64,000 bases of DNA from NCBI GenBank assembly GCA_018136815.1, contig CM030932.1, positions 3,398,614 through 3,462,613 on the forward strand, read 5' to 3'. Every line of letters starts with the position of its first letter. Positions within the stretch are counted from its first letter, which is position 1. Source of the DNA: Isochrysis galbana (taxonomy: Eukaryota > Haptophyta > Isochrysidales > Isochrysidaceae). The notes beneath the pieces are model-generated. The model did not search any database and had not been told where the DNA came from. It saw nothing but the letters and a program-made list of their open reading frames with translations. The translations under genes were made by a program, and so were the position numbers. This document shows positions 41,190-51,953 of this stretch, piece after piece.

Positions 41190-41410
41190 CCTAAATGGGA
41201 GATACGGCCCACGAGTCCCCGAGATACGGTAGATACAGATACGGCTGTCGGCTGTATCTCGGCTTTTCTTTCTGGATACAGTTTACAGTAGATACGGGAT
41301 AGGGGCACGGGCGCCAGGCGCCAGTCGGCGCCCCCGATACGGCAGATACAGATACGGCTGTATCTGACCCGTTCCCCAGATATGCTGGTATCCTGTATCT
41401 CCCAAAAAGG
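41190..41410. mobile_element. possible relative of the 15686 MITE
   Basis: Ends CCTAAATGGGAGATACGG and (inverted) CCTTTTTGGGAGATACAGG resemble the CCTAGATGGGAAATACG ends of the MITE at 15686. The interior is full of AGATACAG/CTGTATCT inverted pieces. I found no clean 8-bp direct flank. Confidence 0.35.
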
Positions 41411-42455
41411 CCATTTCCTATTTCCTATCTCTATCTACGAGTACTAGTATTTCGTATATCCGCGATCACCTGTTACTATCACACTATACACTATCACTAC
41501 CTGCTATCTGTATGCTGTATGCCATACGTACTGTATGCTGTACGTGTACGTGGGTGTGCGGTGGCGATGGCGCCGCGGCGCCCATCCGTTGCCTGTTGCA
41601 GGCTACACGAACAGCAGCGCCGCAGCGCCGCAGCTGCTGCGCGGCGCTATCACGCTATCACTAGTGGGTAGTGGGTAGTGGGTGTAAGCCCCCACACAAA
41701 CACGGACTAAACGTGGGGGGCCAGATGGAGATGGCTGCCGGCCGCTCCCGTCTTGCCCCAGATGGCTGCCGGCTGCCGGCCGCTCCCGTCTTGCCCCAGA
41801 TCGCTGCCGGCCCTCCGGCGCGGCGAGGGAGTTTTGACCGGAGCACACGCTCGACGGCGATCTCGGGCGGGGGGCTGGGGGAGAGGAGAGAGAGAGGAGA
41901 AGTGGGGAGGAGAGGGGAAGGGGGGGGAGAAGGGATGGGGTGGAGAAGAGGGGAAAGGCGGCTGGAGAGAGAAGAAAAGGGGGGGAGGTGGGAGGGGGAG
42001 GGGAGGGGAGGTTTGGGGGCGCGGGGGGGGGAGGGAAGGGGAGGGGAAGTGGAGGGGAAGTGGAGGAAAGAGAGAAAGGAGAGAGGGGAGGGGAAGAGAG
42101 AGAGAAGGGGGAGGGAGAGAAGGGGAAAGGGGGGGGGGGGGGGGGGGCAATTTACCTCGCGGCGACCTCCCTCTCTCCCTCGGCGGTCGGCGAGGGAGAA
42201 AGGAGGAGGAGAGGACGAGAAGCCAGAGAGGGTGGGGTGGGGAGAACGTCAAAAAGACAGGAGAGTATTGAAAGGAAGAGGAGGGAGAGAGGGGGGCGAG
42301 AGGGGGGAGGAGGGGGAGCGCCGTTGGAGGCGAGGGACTGAGTAGAGAGAAAAAACCGCGGGGAAGAGAGAAGAGAGAGAGGGGGAGAGAGGGCCCTCGC
42401 GCACTCTCTCCGTGCCACTTCTCACCCCACTCTCCTCTACTCCACACCAGTCGCA

Positions 42456-43301
42456 ATGTGCGCCGCGAGGGGGCCACCCACCCCTCTCTCGCCCGCCTCC
42501 TCTCCTCTTCTCTTGCACGGCGGAGGCTGGACGATCGCGTGGGCTCATCCGCCCCCTCCCCCCTCTTCTGCAGGTTCTCGCTCGCCCTCAACTCGCTCGC
42601 CTTCAACGCGCCCCTCTCGAAGGTCCACATGGACCTCTCGGGCGCCGCCAACAAGGTCGCGCCGGTCGTTGCCGCTGCGGCCCTCGCCGTCTCCGCCACG
42701 CCGGTCTTTGCCGGCGATGCCGGTGCGGGCGAGCAGGTCTTCTCAGGCAACTGCGCCGCGTGCCACGCTGGCGGCCAGAACGTCATCATGCCGGAGAAGA
42801 CCCTCCAGGTAGGAGCGACCTGCTTCTCTGCCTGGCTGACTGAACCACAGTGCCAAGCCCGCGTTTGCCTGGGCTCACCCTGAGATGTGCCCCAGGGAGG
42901 ATCGTCTTTACGGTCGTATGTCGCTCTGACCCTTGAGACAAGCGAATCTTCTGTACGGGCACCTTGATGTCTCTTGATTGCTGTGCCAGCTCAGTGCTGA
43001 CGAAAGCCCTGCCCCCCCCGCTCTGTCCCCCCCTCTTGAATTCAGCTTGAGGCGCTCGAGGAGTACCTTGACGGCGGCGTCAGCGTCAAGTCCGTCATCA
43101 CCCAGGTCACCAACGGCAAGAACGCCATGCCTGCTTTCGGTGGCCGCCTCTCCGATGAGGACATTGAGAACGTGAGAGCTGACGCTTCCCTTGCCTGGCC
43201 ACAGCTCGATTTGAATGATGTACTCTGGGCTCACTTCCCCCTGTCCCCTGTCGTCCTAGGTCGCCACCTACGTGATCAACCAGGCCAAGTCTGGCTGGTA
43301 A
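42456..43301 (+). CDS. petJ: cytochrome c6, plastid lumen precursor
   Basis: Exons 42456-42538, 42574-42808, 43046-43171 and 43260-43301 (all GT-AG) give 161 aa. The mature part starts [20 protein letters not shown] (heme motif CAACH) and ends with [20 protein letters not shown] (Met ligand) and [11 protein letters not shown]. It carries electrons from cytochrome b6f to photosystem I. Targeting is layered: a hydrophobic stretch ending [11 protein letters not shown], an ASAFAP-like site typical of complex red plastids, and then a lumenal signal [19 protein letters not shown] before GDAG. The first exon is the least certain part; its start is the first ATG giving the right phase, and its N-terminal 25 residues are not a textbook signal. 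Exons 2-4 are firm. Confidence 0.92.
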
Positions 43302-44205
43302 GCGTGGAATCCCACTGCTGGCGGTGCACCTATGTGTCGCCTAGCGATCGCCTCGAGCTCAGGCAGGGCATTCAGCCGTGTGGGTGTGTAGCGTATCAAC
43401 TCTCACATGTTGCGGGTAGTGTGCTGCTTTCTGCCTGCGGCCCCGGCACTGCCGGTTGTTCTGTGGGTGTCGCGGTTTCATTTGTCACGATTGCCCTTAG
43501 CTATATTTCTTCCAACAATATGGATGATTTGAGCGGTGTGGTTGGTTGGCTTCAAGAACACGTTATGATCTGGCCATGGGAAGGGCTAGGAGTAGATTGC
43601 AATTTATGGTGCCGTCCAACACGGATCTTAAGTAAATTTAAATTCAAATTTTTATGGGTCGCGGCAAAGAAACGGAACTAGCGCTAACTCAAGACAGGAC
43701 TCCCTACCGCGGTAAGCGCAAGCACCCTTCCCCCTTATGTCACATAGCTCTTCACTAGCTTTCTACCTGCGCTAGCTGGAGCGCCCCTCCCTCCACACTC
43801 AAACAGCCCCCCACGCCAGGATCCTGTTCTGATCTCGCAGGCAAGGGGGCCTAATGGGAGGGAGAGGAGCAACTCCTCAGAGAGGAGCTGTGGGGAAGGA
43901 GATGTCTGAGTGGGGGCGCTATACCTTTGCGCTAGGCATGGGCAGCGACGCCGCCTCAGCCTCAAGACATATCCTCCCTCTTGTCTTGAGTCGAATTTTT
44001 TGGTGCTTGAAACAGAGGGCGAGGGGGGTTGTGCCTCTTGGGTTGGTTGTAGTTGCAAGAGGGAGTGGGAGAGGGAGTGAAGTGTTGGAAGAGGGCCCAA
44101 GGCAGGGCACTGAGTTGTAGGTAATTGTGGCCCACAAGAGTGGGGTGAAAACGAGAAGTGTGAAGTGTATCAGCATGGGTCTTGAGTTGAAATTTTTGGT
44201 GCTTT
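43302..44205. other. intergenic, no gene recognised
   Basis: 3' flank of cytochrome c6 followed by mixed sequence. (TTGAGT(C/T)GAA(A)TTTTTGGTGCTT) occurs twice, at about 43987 and 44182, the second directly before the LINE T-tract; other open frames are unconvincing. Confidence 0.45.
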
Positions 44206-44809
44206 GAAAAAAAATCTTCTTAAAAATCCCCGCTACGTGTGCGGCATGAGGCAGTGTGTTTGTGTTCCTCCCTTCTACCCACCTTTACCCCTAACAAACC
44301 CCCTCCCCCCTCCCCAGTTCCCTCTTTAGCGGAGAAGCTGGTTCCGGGGAGGCCGCGCGCGCTGCTTCGGCCAGGAGTTGGAGAGAGGGGGGCGGGAGAC
44401 TGTGGCTCTTCCTTTGCTCTTGTATCGTCTTGGTATCCTCCCCTTGTATCTTATATCCCGCGAGATCCTCTATGATGTCCGCTGGAGTTTCTACTAGAGA
44501 GGTTCAGTAACACTAGGCGATGTTTCGTATGTCTAGGCCCCTCGCCGCCTGCAAGAGGTCGTCCGATATTTCAAGGTTGAAATCTTTGTCTACTGTGTAC
44601 AGAGGACAGAGGGCTTATCATTTTCCGGATACGTTTGTTGCTTGGGGCGTGACGTGAAGCCCCATATTCTATCTTTGTTTTTTTAGCCTCTGAAAGAAAC
44701 CGACTTTCGCCGTCGCTAGTAGGTGGTATCTCGCAAGAATCGTTCTTAAGATCGTTCTAACGGACCTGCCGTCCGCATTGCCATACTGAATATTGTAGAA
44801 GTCCGTTAA
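44206..44809 (-). mobile_element. LINE copy B/C, 3' part (ORF2 end and 3' UTR)
   Basis: Matches LINE E from the T-tract (44206) through the 3' UTR (CCGCTACGTGTGCGGC.TGAG, AGCGGAGAAGCTGGTTCCGG) and the ORF2 end (GCCTCTGAAAGAAACCGACT, GACGGACCTGCCGTCCGC) up to TGTAGAAGTCCGTTAA. That point is the edge of LINE A. The continuation of the same older copy is found beyond LINE A at 53666-53760. ORF2 is broken by stops. Confidence 0.8.
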
Positions 44810-45130
44810 AAAAAAACATCTGAAGATTCTGGGCTACACACCTACTAGTCTCGGGTCTTCCCGTTTCTAACTAACACCGCCCTTATATTCCCTCCCTCCA
44901 CCTCTTCCCCTGCCCCCCTTCGTTCCTTTTTTTTCGGTTTCCGGGGTCCGGCCTCGGTGCACTACCTGAGGCCTGGTTTGGAGTGTGGGTTTGGGCAGGC
45001 CTTTTGTTCCGAGTTGCTGTGTCTCGTGCCCACTTGGGTGCTTGTTGGGCTTATGGTCTGCATCGGTTGCGTGTGCGCCTCTTTTTGTCTGTCTGTGTGA
45101 CTTGTACGTTGCTCCCTCGCCATTGTTGTG

Positions 45131-46453
45131 TTACTCCCTGGCCCCTTCGACAGCGTTTGCTATCCCCAGCTTGATGGCCAGCTTAGCTAGCTCCTCGCTG
45201 GGTTTCAGCCCATTTCTGTCGTTCAATGTGTACACGGGTCTCAGGTCGCTGATGTCTATCCTCTTTTTGGGTTTCCTTCCCATTCCCGCCTGGGCCGTTC
45301 TCGCCGAGTCGGTGTTTTGTGTGTAGAGTAGTGCTTTGCTTAGCGTGGTGTATCTTTCTATTACTCTTATTAGAATCGATTCCTCTGAAAAATCTATACC
45401 GTCGTAGTGTATTCTATAGAAATCCGTGATGATATATCTCCACGCTAGTAGATATAGTGTGCATAGTGATTTCGGGGCGTTTCCTTTCGGGAATATGAAT
45501 AGGTTATCGATGATGACGTCCTCCCTGTCCCTATCCGCCCTGGGCGTAAAGCGGGTGACTTTGTCCAGTGTTTCTAATATTTTGGTTATTTTTGGGCATT
45601 CGCCCAGGTGTGTCGAGCATTCATCCGCCTCCTTACATAAACGGCATGTACTGTCTCGTCCCGGGAAGCGGTTGTACGTGCCCATTCGTCTATGGGTGAT
45701 GTGTTTGTAGTGTAGGTGCATGTCGCGCGCCGTCACCAACGGAGAGGTGTAGAGCCGCGCTATGTGCGCCCATGTGTCTTCGGAGACTCGAAGTCTTTCC
45801 TCCCATTTGGTTGGCCCTGTAAGGCGTTTGCGTTTGCGGTCTATTCTTTGGAGAGCTTCTGTCAGGTGTTCTACTTGTGTTTCGTCTAGCGGTGTTTTGC
45901 CGTCTAAAGTATATTCGTCCGCTAGCGGGTACTCTAGTCTCTTGTTGGTTTTATAGCCTTCCCCCCATTTCGCCGGGGGCGCGGGGTCTAGATCCGAGGG
46001 AGGTTCTTGGAGTCTTTCTCCTAGTATCGGGGTTCCCAGGTATGACAGTTCCGCTTCATGCCATCGTCCCTTCCATCTCGCGTAGTACTCGCCGTCCCGG
46101 GTTATCCGTATCTCGGGGGGTTGTCCGTCCTCGTTGACGGTTTGTTGCTGCCCGTTCCGGGGTGGGGTGGTTTCTGCCCCGTTTCCTTCTTCAGCCTTTG
46201 TTTCCATTGTCGAGGCGTGGAGCACTATAGTGTGCCATGTCTCGAGAAAGTTTTCGCGTGGGATGAACTCTCCGCGAAATTGTATGTATGTGTCGTTGTT
46301 TCTAAGATATTGCGCGCATTCTTCCACCGTGTACGGTGTTGTGCTTTCGTAATCGCTGTAAACGTTGTGTACGACATTGCACTCTAGGCTACTCCATAGT
46401 TCCGCCCATTTGGGCTGTACTCCGGATACGGGGTACGTCGGGTTGTACCACAA
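45131..46453 (-). pseudogene. LINE ORF2 C-terminal region (copy A)
   Basis: About 430 codons downstream of where RT should be: WAELWSSLECNVVHNVYSDY, KGRWHEAELSYLGTPILGER, a zinc knuckle CRLCKEADECSTHLGEC, KVTRFTPRADRDREDVIIDN, LLAWRYIITDFYRIHYDG, and a tail to 45131. The zinc knuckle is C-x2-C-x8-H-x3-C. Other copies keep the LAWRYILTDFY segment. No RT catalytic motif is present. The frame is long and unbroken, so the copy is not very old. Confidence 0.75.
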
Positions 46454-46479
46454 GGGTTGCGACAGGACACCTTCTCTGC

Positions 46480-47692
46480 TTAGTGTCAGGGGCTGTCATG
46501 CAGGCTCGGTGGTGTCTACCGTCGGCGTATGCGTGCATCTCTTGTATCAACAGGATGTCTATCTTAGCTTTCCGCGCTTGGGCGAGCACCGATCCTAGGG
46601 CACCGTAACCGATGCCGTTTATGTTGTAGGAGACTATCGTGACCGGTCCTTCACCTGGGTAGCCAAGAGTGGAGTCGAAAGTGATTGAATATACTATGTG
46701 GACACTTTGAGGCCAGGCGCGGTTTGTGTGTGCCGCGTACTTGTGTACGTAGCGGCATGCTGCGCCTAGGGCGCATTCCCCTCCCTTGAGGCGTTTGGCG
46801 GCTTGTCCGCCCTCAGGGCGCTGGAAGCCGCATTCGATTTTGCATTCACCGTCGATCCAAGCTCCGGGGTAGTCGTGCGAGCGGTTGCACGCCTTGCCTT
46901 TGATATTCATTGGGCACTTCCCCTTCGGGAACCGTGAGCAGAGTTCTTGGGTGCCCGGGTTGAGCGCTTCTTGGAGGGTCTTCTTTGTGGGGGCCATGCG
47001 CCTCGCTTGCTCGCGCTCGAGGCGCGCTGCTTTCTCTTCTTCGCACACGCAGATGCGAAGAGGGGGATGGAACGCTGAGGCGTACCCCTTATTGTAGCCC
47101 TTGCATCCCTTTGGGCCGGCGTGGATGCTTAGGTTCTTGATGTCGCCGCCGAGCTCACGGCAGTTCCTGACGGCGTAGTCGATGGGGTACGGGGCTCCGC
47201 CGACGTTGAGCAAGATTTTGCGCGGAAAGTCAAACGATGCGAATGTGCCCTCTTTCGGGGCGACGTACAAATGGTACACTTCTTTCTTGCCTTGGGTGAC
47301 GATGATCCCCTCTTTGGTTTGGACCTTGGAGCGTTCCTGATTACCTTGGAGGAAGACAAAGCCCTGCCTTTCGACCGCCTTGGCCAGCTCGCTGATTGTG
47401 ATGATGGTTTTCATCTCGAACTTGTAATTGCGCACGACCAGATGCGCCGAGACGTCTTTGAATGCGATCGCAAGCGCCTTGTTCGATGCTCGCGGCAGCT
47501 CCTTTACTTTGTCGTCCAAGGTTTGGTATTTCACGGCTACCGGGCAGGGCACACCGGCTGCGCGAAAGTCGGCCACATCCTTGTAGCGGCTCCTGAACTG
47601 GTTTGCGCAGTCCGCCGTGACACTGATCTCCCAAGGGCCTGACGCGCTTTTGGAGATGAAGTCTGGTTCGAGATCCACGCCCTCGAGTAGAT
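46480..47692 (-). pseudogene. LINE ORF1 C-terminal half and endonuclease start (copy A)
   Basis: Reading on from the insertion (LEGVDLEPDFISKS): a core with FVFLQGNQERSKVQTKEGII, FPRKILLNVGGAPYPIDYAV and HAGPKGCKGYNKGYASAF, shared with copy E. Then come two cysteine/histidine fingers (CSRFPKGKCPMNIKGKACNRSH and CALGAACRYVHKYAAH) and EGPVTIVSYNINGIGYGALG to KIDILLIQEMHA. The last is the first strand and the Asn/Glu block of an exonuclease-endonuclease-phosphatase domain. It breaks off there, the deletion junction being near 46470-46500. In an intact element it would cut the target. Confidence 0.75.
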
Positions 47693-48489
47693 AGAGGAAG
47701 TGGGGGATTTGGTACAGTAGCCAAAAGTGCCTCGAGGGGGTCATCCGAAATCAGGCATCCTAGGGTTAGGGTTAGGGGTCCAGGCTAGGGTTAGGGTTGG
47801 GGGGCCGCGAGGCAAAAATTTTCACTATTGGTGGGTGAGGGTCCGAGCGGGGGTTCGATCACGCGACCCTGAGGTCAGGCGGCCGTACCAGCGGGGCACT
47901 GCAAGTGGTTTAGTACAAGGAGTGTTCCGCATGCTAGTAATATAGTTTCATGTCCTCCCTACTGCTGCGTGGTCCCACTGTCACCTCCTCATGTCCAGCA
48001 CCTTCGTGGACCAGCACGTCCTGTCCTGCCCGCCCCGCCCGCCCCGCCCGCCCCGCCTGCCCTGCCTCGCCTGTCCTGCCTCGCCTGTTCCGCCCGTCCT
48101 GCCTCGCCTGCCCGCCCGCCCGCGTGCCTCGCCCCCGCGCGCGCGCCCGGTCCTGCTGCTCTTCGGTTGGTGCATGCATGTATCGACGCAGCGCACCTGT
48201 GGTGTGTGTGGTCCACGAAGGCGGTCCCGCGTGTGCCGCAGGTGTCCTGAGAGAGGCGCCCGCAGCCCGCACGCAGCCGCACGCAGCCGCACGCAGCCGC
48301 ACGCAGCCGCACGCAGCCGCACGCAGCCGCACGCAGCCGCACGCAGCCGCACGCAGCCGCACGCAGCCGCACGCAGCCGCACGCAGCCGCACGCAGCCGC
48401 ACGCAGCCGCACGCAGCCGCACGCAGCCGCACGCAGCCGCACGCAGCCGGGGAGGGTCCACGAAGGGGGTGGGGACGGTCCACGAAGGG
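47693..48489 (+). repeat. left inverted-repeat arm
   Basis: Order from outside inward: unique tip, TTAGGG-like tract (47759-47805), a block with box-B-like GATCGAACC on its minus strand, the GTCCTCCCTACTGCTGCGTG block, CGCCCGCCC runs (48025-48125), a (CG) run, then 17 full ACGCAGCCGC units plus variants (48271-48450) and GTCCACGAAGGG. Beyond 48489 it diverges from the right arm. Arg/Ala-rich ORFs in the tandem part are artefacts of the 10-mer. Confidence 0.9.
48271..48450 (+). repeat. 10-bp tandem array (ACGCAGCCGC), left arm
   Basis: 17 perfect 10-bp units and an 18th ending CCGG. Because 10 is not a multiple of 3, all frames cycle and produce RTQPHAAARS-type or CGCVRLRAAA-type repeats. The right arm has 19 units, which accounts for the 20-bp difference in arm length. 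Confidence 0.95.
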
Positions 48490-48649
48490 TGGGGACGCGA
48501 GCGATTTTTTTCTGTGCCATAGGGGTAACCACCCACCCAACCCACCCACCCACTTTTTAACTTCTACCAAAAGTGGAGACGCGAGCAAAAAATTTCTGTA
48601 GCCTATATCAGACAAGCACCAACCCATCATGGCACTCAGACAGACAACC

Positions 48650-50040
48650 CTCACAGAGTATCGCTACGGAGCGTCGGACATGAGCTTTACCCGACGTGAA
48701 GAGAGGCGATGGAGACGCGACCTTTCGAGTCGAACAAGCAAGCCTGCAGCTAACGAAAGATATATTGTGGACAGTGCCAGCCTCGCGATTTGGTAGGCGG
48801 TCGACCAGCATCGCGCAGTCCGAATGATCTCGGAGAGCTAGCGGAACCCTGACCCAGATGGTTGCGCGGTGGAAGGCAGGAATCGTCACCGCTTGCTCCG
48901 TGTAGAGAAGATATTCGGACGAGGTAGCGCCGGAGCTTTGGCCGCAAACTCGTCGGCAGACTCAAAGAGAGGTGTATAGAGTGGCTGCCTAGCATCAGCA
49001 GCAGCCTCACCCTCCGATCCGGCCGGGATCTCTCGTGTTGCCGTCGACCTCTCCAGAAAGTCGACAGTCAGCGGCTGACCGGGTGACATCGAGATAGCTC
49101 CGACGAAGCCGGAGTCCGCGACTGGGGGTGGCGCCGTGGAAACTCTGACTACGCATTCGGAAAGGACTCTTGAAGAGTCTTCTGAATCGCCAGAGGCAGG
49201 ACGGAGGCGGAGGCTTCCCTCCGAGCTCGCGGCGTCGAGAGAAATGGTAGCGGAGTGGGCGGCCAAAAAATCGTTCCCGAGCAGAAGCATCGCGTTTCCT
49301 TCGATGACCGCGAACGAATGACGGAAGAGGCGACCGGACAAGGAGAAGACGAGGCTAGCCCGGCCCCTAGTGATGAGAGGAAGGCCGTCCGGCCCATGTA
49401 GGTTGGGGACGGTAGCGTCCGATACGCGTTCGACGCAAGCGTCTTCAGGTAGTCGAAACAGACTCCAAGAGGGGCAGCGGGCGAGAATCGGCCCCTAACA
49501 TCCTAATAGCGTGCGGAGTAATAGAAGAACTTGTAGACGTACACGAATTTCGGAGAGTCGGGTCGCGACGGTCTCCGGGGCAAACCTGTTTCCAGGAGCC
49601 CGGGTCAAGTGTCGACTCCGGCTTCCGAGATAGCCGTTCGGCGGGGGCTTCAGCCGGCGAGGCGGCTCCCACCGTCGAGGACTGAATAGAGCTAGAGACA
49701 GGGGGAGAATCGCCGCGTTGACAGCTCTTCTCCCCAAGCGGCGTAGGGATCGGATCGGGATGGTGGTGGTGGCGTTCGGGCCCACCGCCCGCGATGTTCT
49801 CCGCCAGGGTTTGAAGGACGGGGACCCCGCCGGACCCCTGAACCTACACCGATCTCCAAGGGGAGATGGCAAATTAAACCTCAAATCTCGAGCGGATAGA
49901 GCAACCGACTCGCTCGCCAAAACCTTGACCGAGAAGAAAGAAGCAAGGACCTACAAGCCAAGGGTAGCGGACCTAGGGAATGTGAGAGGAAATTTCCGAA
50001 CGCCAACGCGAACGCCAAACGCCGAACGCGGGGATTCAAC
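48650..50040 (-). pseudogene. decayed gypsy-type gag-protease segment in the insert
   Basis: Minus-strand pieces in order: gag-like remnant (RFNLPSPLGDR...), then SSSITPHAIRMLGADSRPLP (about 49510), and after frameshifts NLHGPDGLPLITRGRASLVF, RLFRHSFAVIEGNAMLLLGN, DFLAAHSATISLD (about 49230-49400). The LLGNDFLAAHSA block is the retropepsin C-terminal signature (I/L-L-G-x-D-F-L). Further on is TIWVRVPLALRDHSDCAMLV, like the fragment at 2919-3119. Several stops and frame changes show it is dead. No integrase or RT is present. Confidence 0.6.
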
Positions 50041-50425
50041 GAAACCCTAACCAGGCCAAGCAGAACCTACGAAGAACAGGCCTGGACAACAACGAAAGTC
50101 AGCAGGTCCCAAGAAAGAACCGGAACCCAACAAGAAACAACAAGCCTTGCAAGAAGCTAAACAAGCCTTCACAAGGTAACCCGAGAGCCTGAGACAAGCG
50201 CGCAGCGAGCAACAGGCGACCTGGCTCCTTTAGGTAAAGATTACCCGAAAGGAGGAAACCTGGAATCTAGACCTGACAAACAGGCTAGAAGGAACGAAAC
50301 GAGAACTCGAATTCTAGGTCGCTAGGGACGAACCCTACCAACCTAGATGTACCTGAGCTTCACCGTGTGGCCGCACGGCGAAGGACCTGGAAACAAGAGC
50401 CTGGAAATCGCATCATCTAGGATGA

Positions 50426-51136
50426 ATGCGACAAGAGAAGGATCGGTGGTGGGAATTCAGAACGAATGATAGGCGCATTAGCAAAGAGCGCCCAGGGCTC
50501 GATACCTGGGAGCTGCTCAAACTAATGCGTGAGATCCCGGACCTACTCAAGCCGCTCACTGCGTCCGACGAGCGCATTTACAAACACATCGCCTGGCGAG
50601 GTATGGACCAAAGCAACTTCGCCGAATTGGACATTCTCAAAGAGGATTCGAGATACAAACACGGTATGATGTTTAATCGGAGCTATGTAGCGCAACTGTT
50701 TGAGGTGCTTGACCCTGCCGGCGTGGCAGCTCTCACTCACACAAGCACCGACGAAATAGTGGAGTTGATGGGGTGCGAAAACAAAGAGGAGGCGCGCGAA
50801 CATGTAGAATATGCTCGAAAACGTATTGGGAAGGGGCATGGCTCGGTTGAATACAGCTTCTCGAAGAGGGCTGGAGATAAGGAAGAGTTCGGTGGCCGGC
50901 TGTTTGCTAAGCTCCTGACACATAGAGATGATCAATCTCTTGTACAGGGACATTTTCCAAACAAACCAATGCAACGAGCGAAATTAAACACGCAGCTCGG
51001 TAGAGATAATGTCTTGCATGTATTCCTCAATGACGCCTTGCTGAATCGCCTTTTCCATGTCCTTCTTAAGCTGATTAAGTCGCGTTCCGTCAAAAGAGGA
51101 CCAGGTGGTTTTTCAACATATCTGTTTTCTTTTTAG
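50426..51136 (+). CDS. hypothetical protein in the inverted-repeat element
   Basis: A 236-codon ORF starting MRQEKDRWWEFRTNDRRISK has normal, non-repetitive composition, rich in E, K and R, with helical segments (LDTWELLKLMREIPDLLKPL, STDEIVELMGCENKEEAREH, VEYARKRIGKGHGSVEYSFS). The sequence SFSKRAGDKEEFGGRLFAK followed by QSLVQG is faintly like the GR-x-x-x-x-x-S-L-Q segment of replication proteins in large DNA viruses and related elements. It is too short to assign, and the rest of such a protein is missing. It could be an exon; the CATCTAG just before could be an acceptor. I give no function. Confidence 0.45.
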   Translation: MRQEKDRWWEFRTNDRRISKERPGLDTWELLKLMREIPDLLKPLTASDERIYKHIAWRGMDQSNFAELDILKEDSRYKHGMMFNRSYVAQLFEVLDPAGVAALTHTSTDEIVELMGCENKEEAREHVEYARKRIGKGHGSVEYSFSKRAGDKEEFGGRLFAKLLTHRDDQSLVQGHFPNKPMQRAKLNTQLGRDNVLHVFLNDALLNRLFHVLLKLIKSRSVKRGPGGFSTYLFSF

Positions 51137-51190
51137 TTATTACCAATAGTGGTACAAAACAAAGCTAATCGCCGTATACGAGATGTGCAT

Positions 51191-51594
51191 AGAAACGTTT
51201 TCCCCTAAGCCCTCCGCCCTCGCCGCCTCCGCCTTCGCCACCTCCGCCCTCGCCACCCCCGCCCTCTCCGCCTCCGCCCTCTCCGCCTCCACCTTCGCCG
51301 CCACCCTCGCCACCTCCGCCCTCGCCGCCTCCGCCTTCGCCGCCTCCGCCCTCGCCGCCTCCGCCCTCGCCCCCTCCGCCCTCGCCGCCTCCGCCCTCGC
51401 CCCCTCCGCCCTCGCCGCCTCCTCCCTCGCCACCGCCGCCCCTCGCGTGCGTGCTCGACTTCCTCACCTACGACTACGCCAGCTCCAACTACCGCGCCGG
51501 TGCGGACGGCAACGTCGTCGTCGAGATCGGAGAGATGGAGCGCGCCAGCGCCGCCCCACTATTGACGGAACGACACCTTTCTCGCGCACTTTAG
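51191..51594 (+). CDS. extensin-like SPPPP repeat segment, partial
   Basis: In the +1 frame after TAG 51190 the DNA encodes about 50 residues of (S-P-P-P/P)n, followed by LACVLDFLTYDYASSNYRAG, ADGNVVVEIGEMERAS and a stop. SPPPP runs are typical of hydroxyproline-rich cell-surface proteins (extensins, pherophorins), where they form a stiff glycosylated rod. No start codon exists in this frame, so it would be a downstream exon or a captured fragment. The purine strand gives GEGGG and the other frames Ala/Ser repeats, which I treat as shadows. The non-repetitive C-terminal part is the reason to believe this frame. Confidence 0.4.
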
Positions 51595-51844
51595 CACCAC
51601 GGAGTGCTGCGCGCTTATTGGGGTAACCCCAAATGTTGCGCTGAAGCTTCCATTGCCCAAAGTCGCCGTTGCGATATTGCTCAACAAATTCTTCTTTGTT
51701 GTTCGTGACACCCGCCTTCGGGTACACGCCTTCATCTGTCCAAACAAATCCAGTGTACACATACCACTCCTGTGCATTTCAGCAAGTGCAGGCGTTGCCA
51801 TGAGCGCTTACGTGATTCATCCTGATAGACGCGAACTGATCCAT
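51464..51844 (-). CDS. hypothetical two-exon gene in the inverted-repeat element
   Basis: Exon 1 (51844-51812) reads MDQFASIRMNH. A 42-nt GT-AG intron (51811-51770) leads to EWYVYTGFVWTDEGVYPKAG, VTNNKEEFVEQYRNGDFGQW and KLQRNIWGYPNKRAALRGAK. The phase fits and the residues look like a real soluble protein. TATATA lies at 51913-51918, about 70 bp before the ATG. The end (arginine-rich from about 51540) overlaps the SPPPP segment on the other strand and is doubtful. I do not recognise the family. Confidence 0.45.
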
Positions 51845-51953
51845 TTTCTTGTAAAGTTACGAGATATTTTACCTCTCGCTCTAAAGTTACTCCACACCCC
51901 GCCTCGCTTGGCTATATACCCCTACGACCCCCCCACTCTCCTTGTGGTGACGC

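Larger units (their letters stand above)
40703..42455. other. low-complexity DNA between ZMYND12-like and cytochrome c6 genes
   Basis: (GA)n/GGGA tracts at 40735-40875 and 41870-42400 flank a region of GATAC-rich sequence (41190-41410) and a duplicated CGGCCGCTCCCGTCTTGCCC unit (about 41740 and 41780). Long Arg/Gly/Glu ORFs here are artefacts. Confidence 0.6.

Noticed and set aside
41190-41410. Second hAT-type MITE
   Set aside because: Ends resemble the 15686 MITE, but no direct 8-bp flanks could be found, so I list it only as a possibility.
48271-48450. 10-bp tandem array looked at first like a CRISPR-type or protein-repeat array
   Set aside because: Units are contiguous with no spacers, and the period of 10 makes all frames cycle through the same peptides. 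It is a minisatellite inside the inverted-repeat arm.
51140-51467. Gly/Glu-rich (GEGGG) and Ala-rich minus-strand ORFs
   Set aside because: They are the reverse complement of the SPPPP coding run; no non-repetitive sequence accompanies them.
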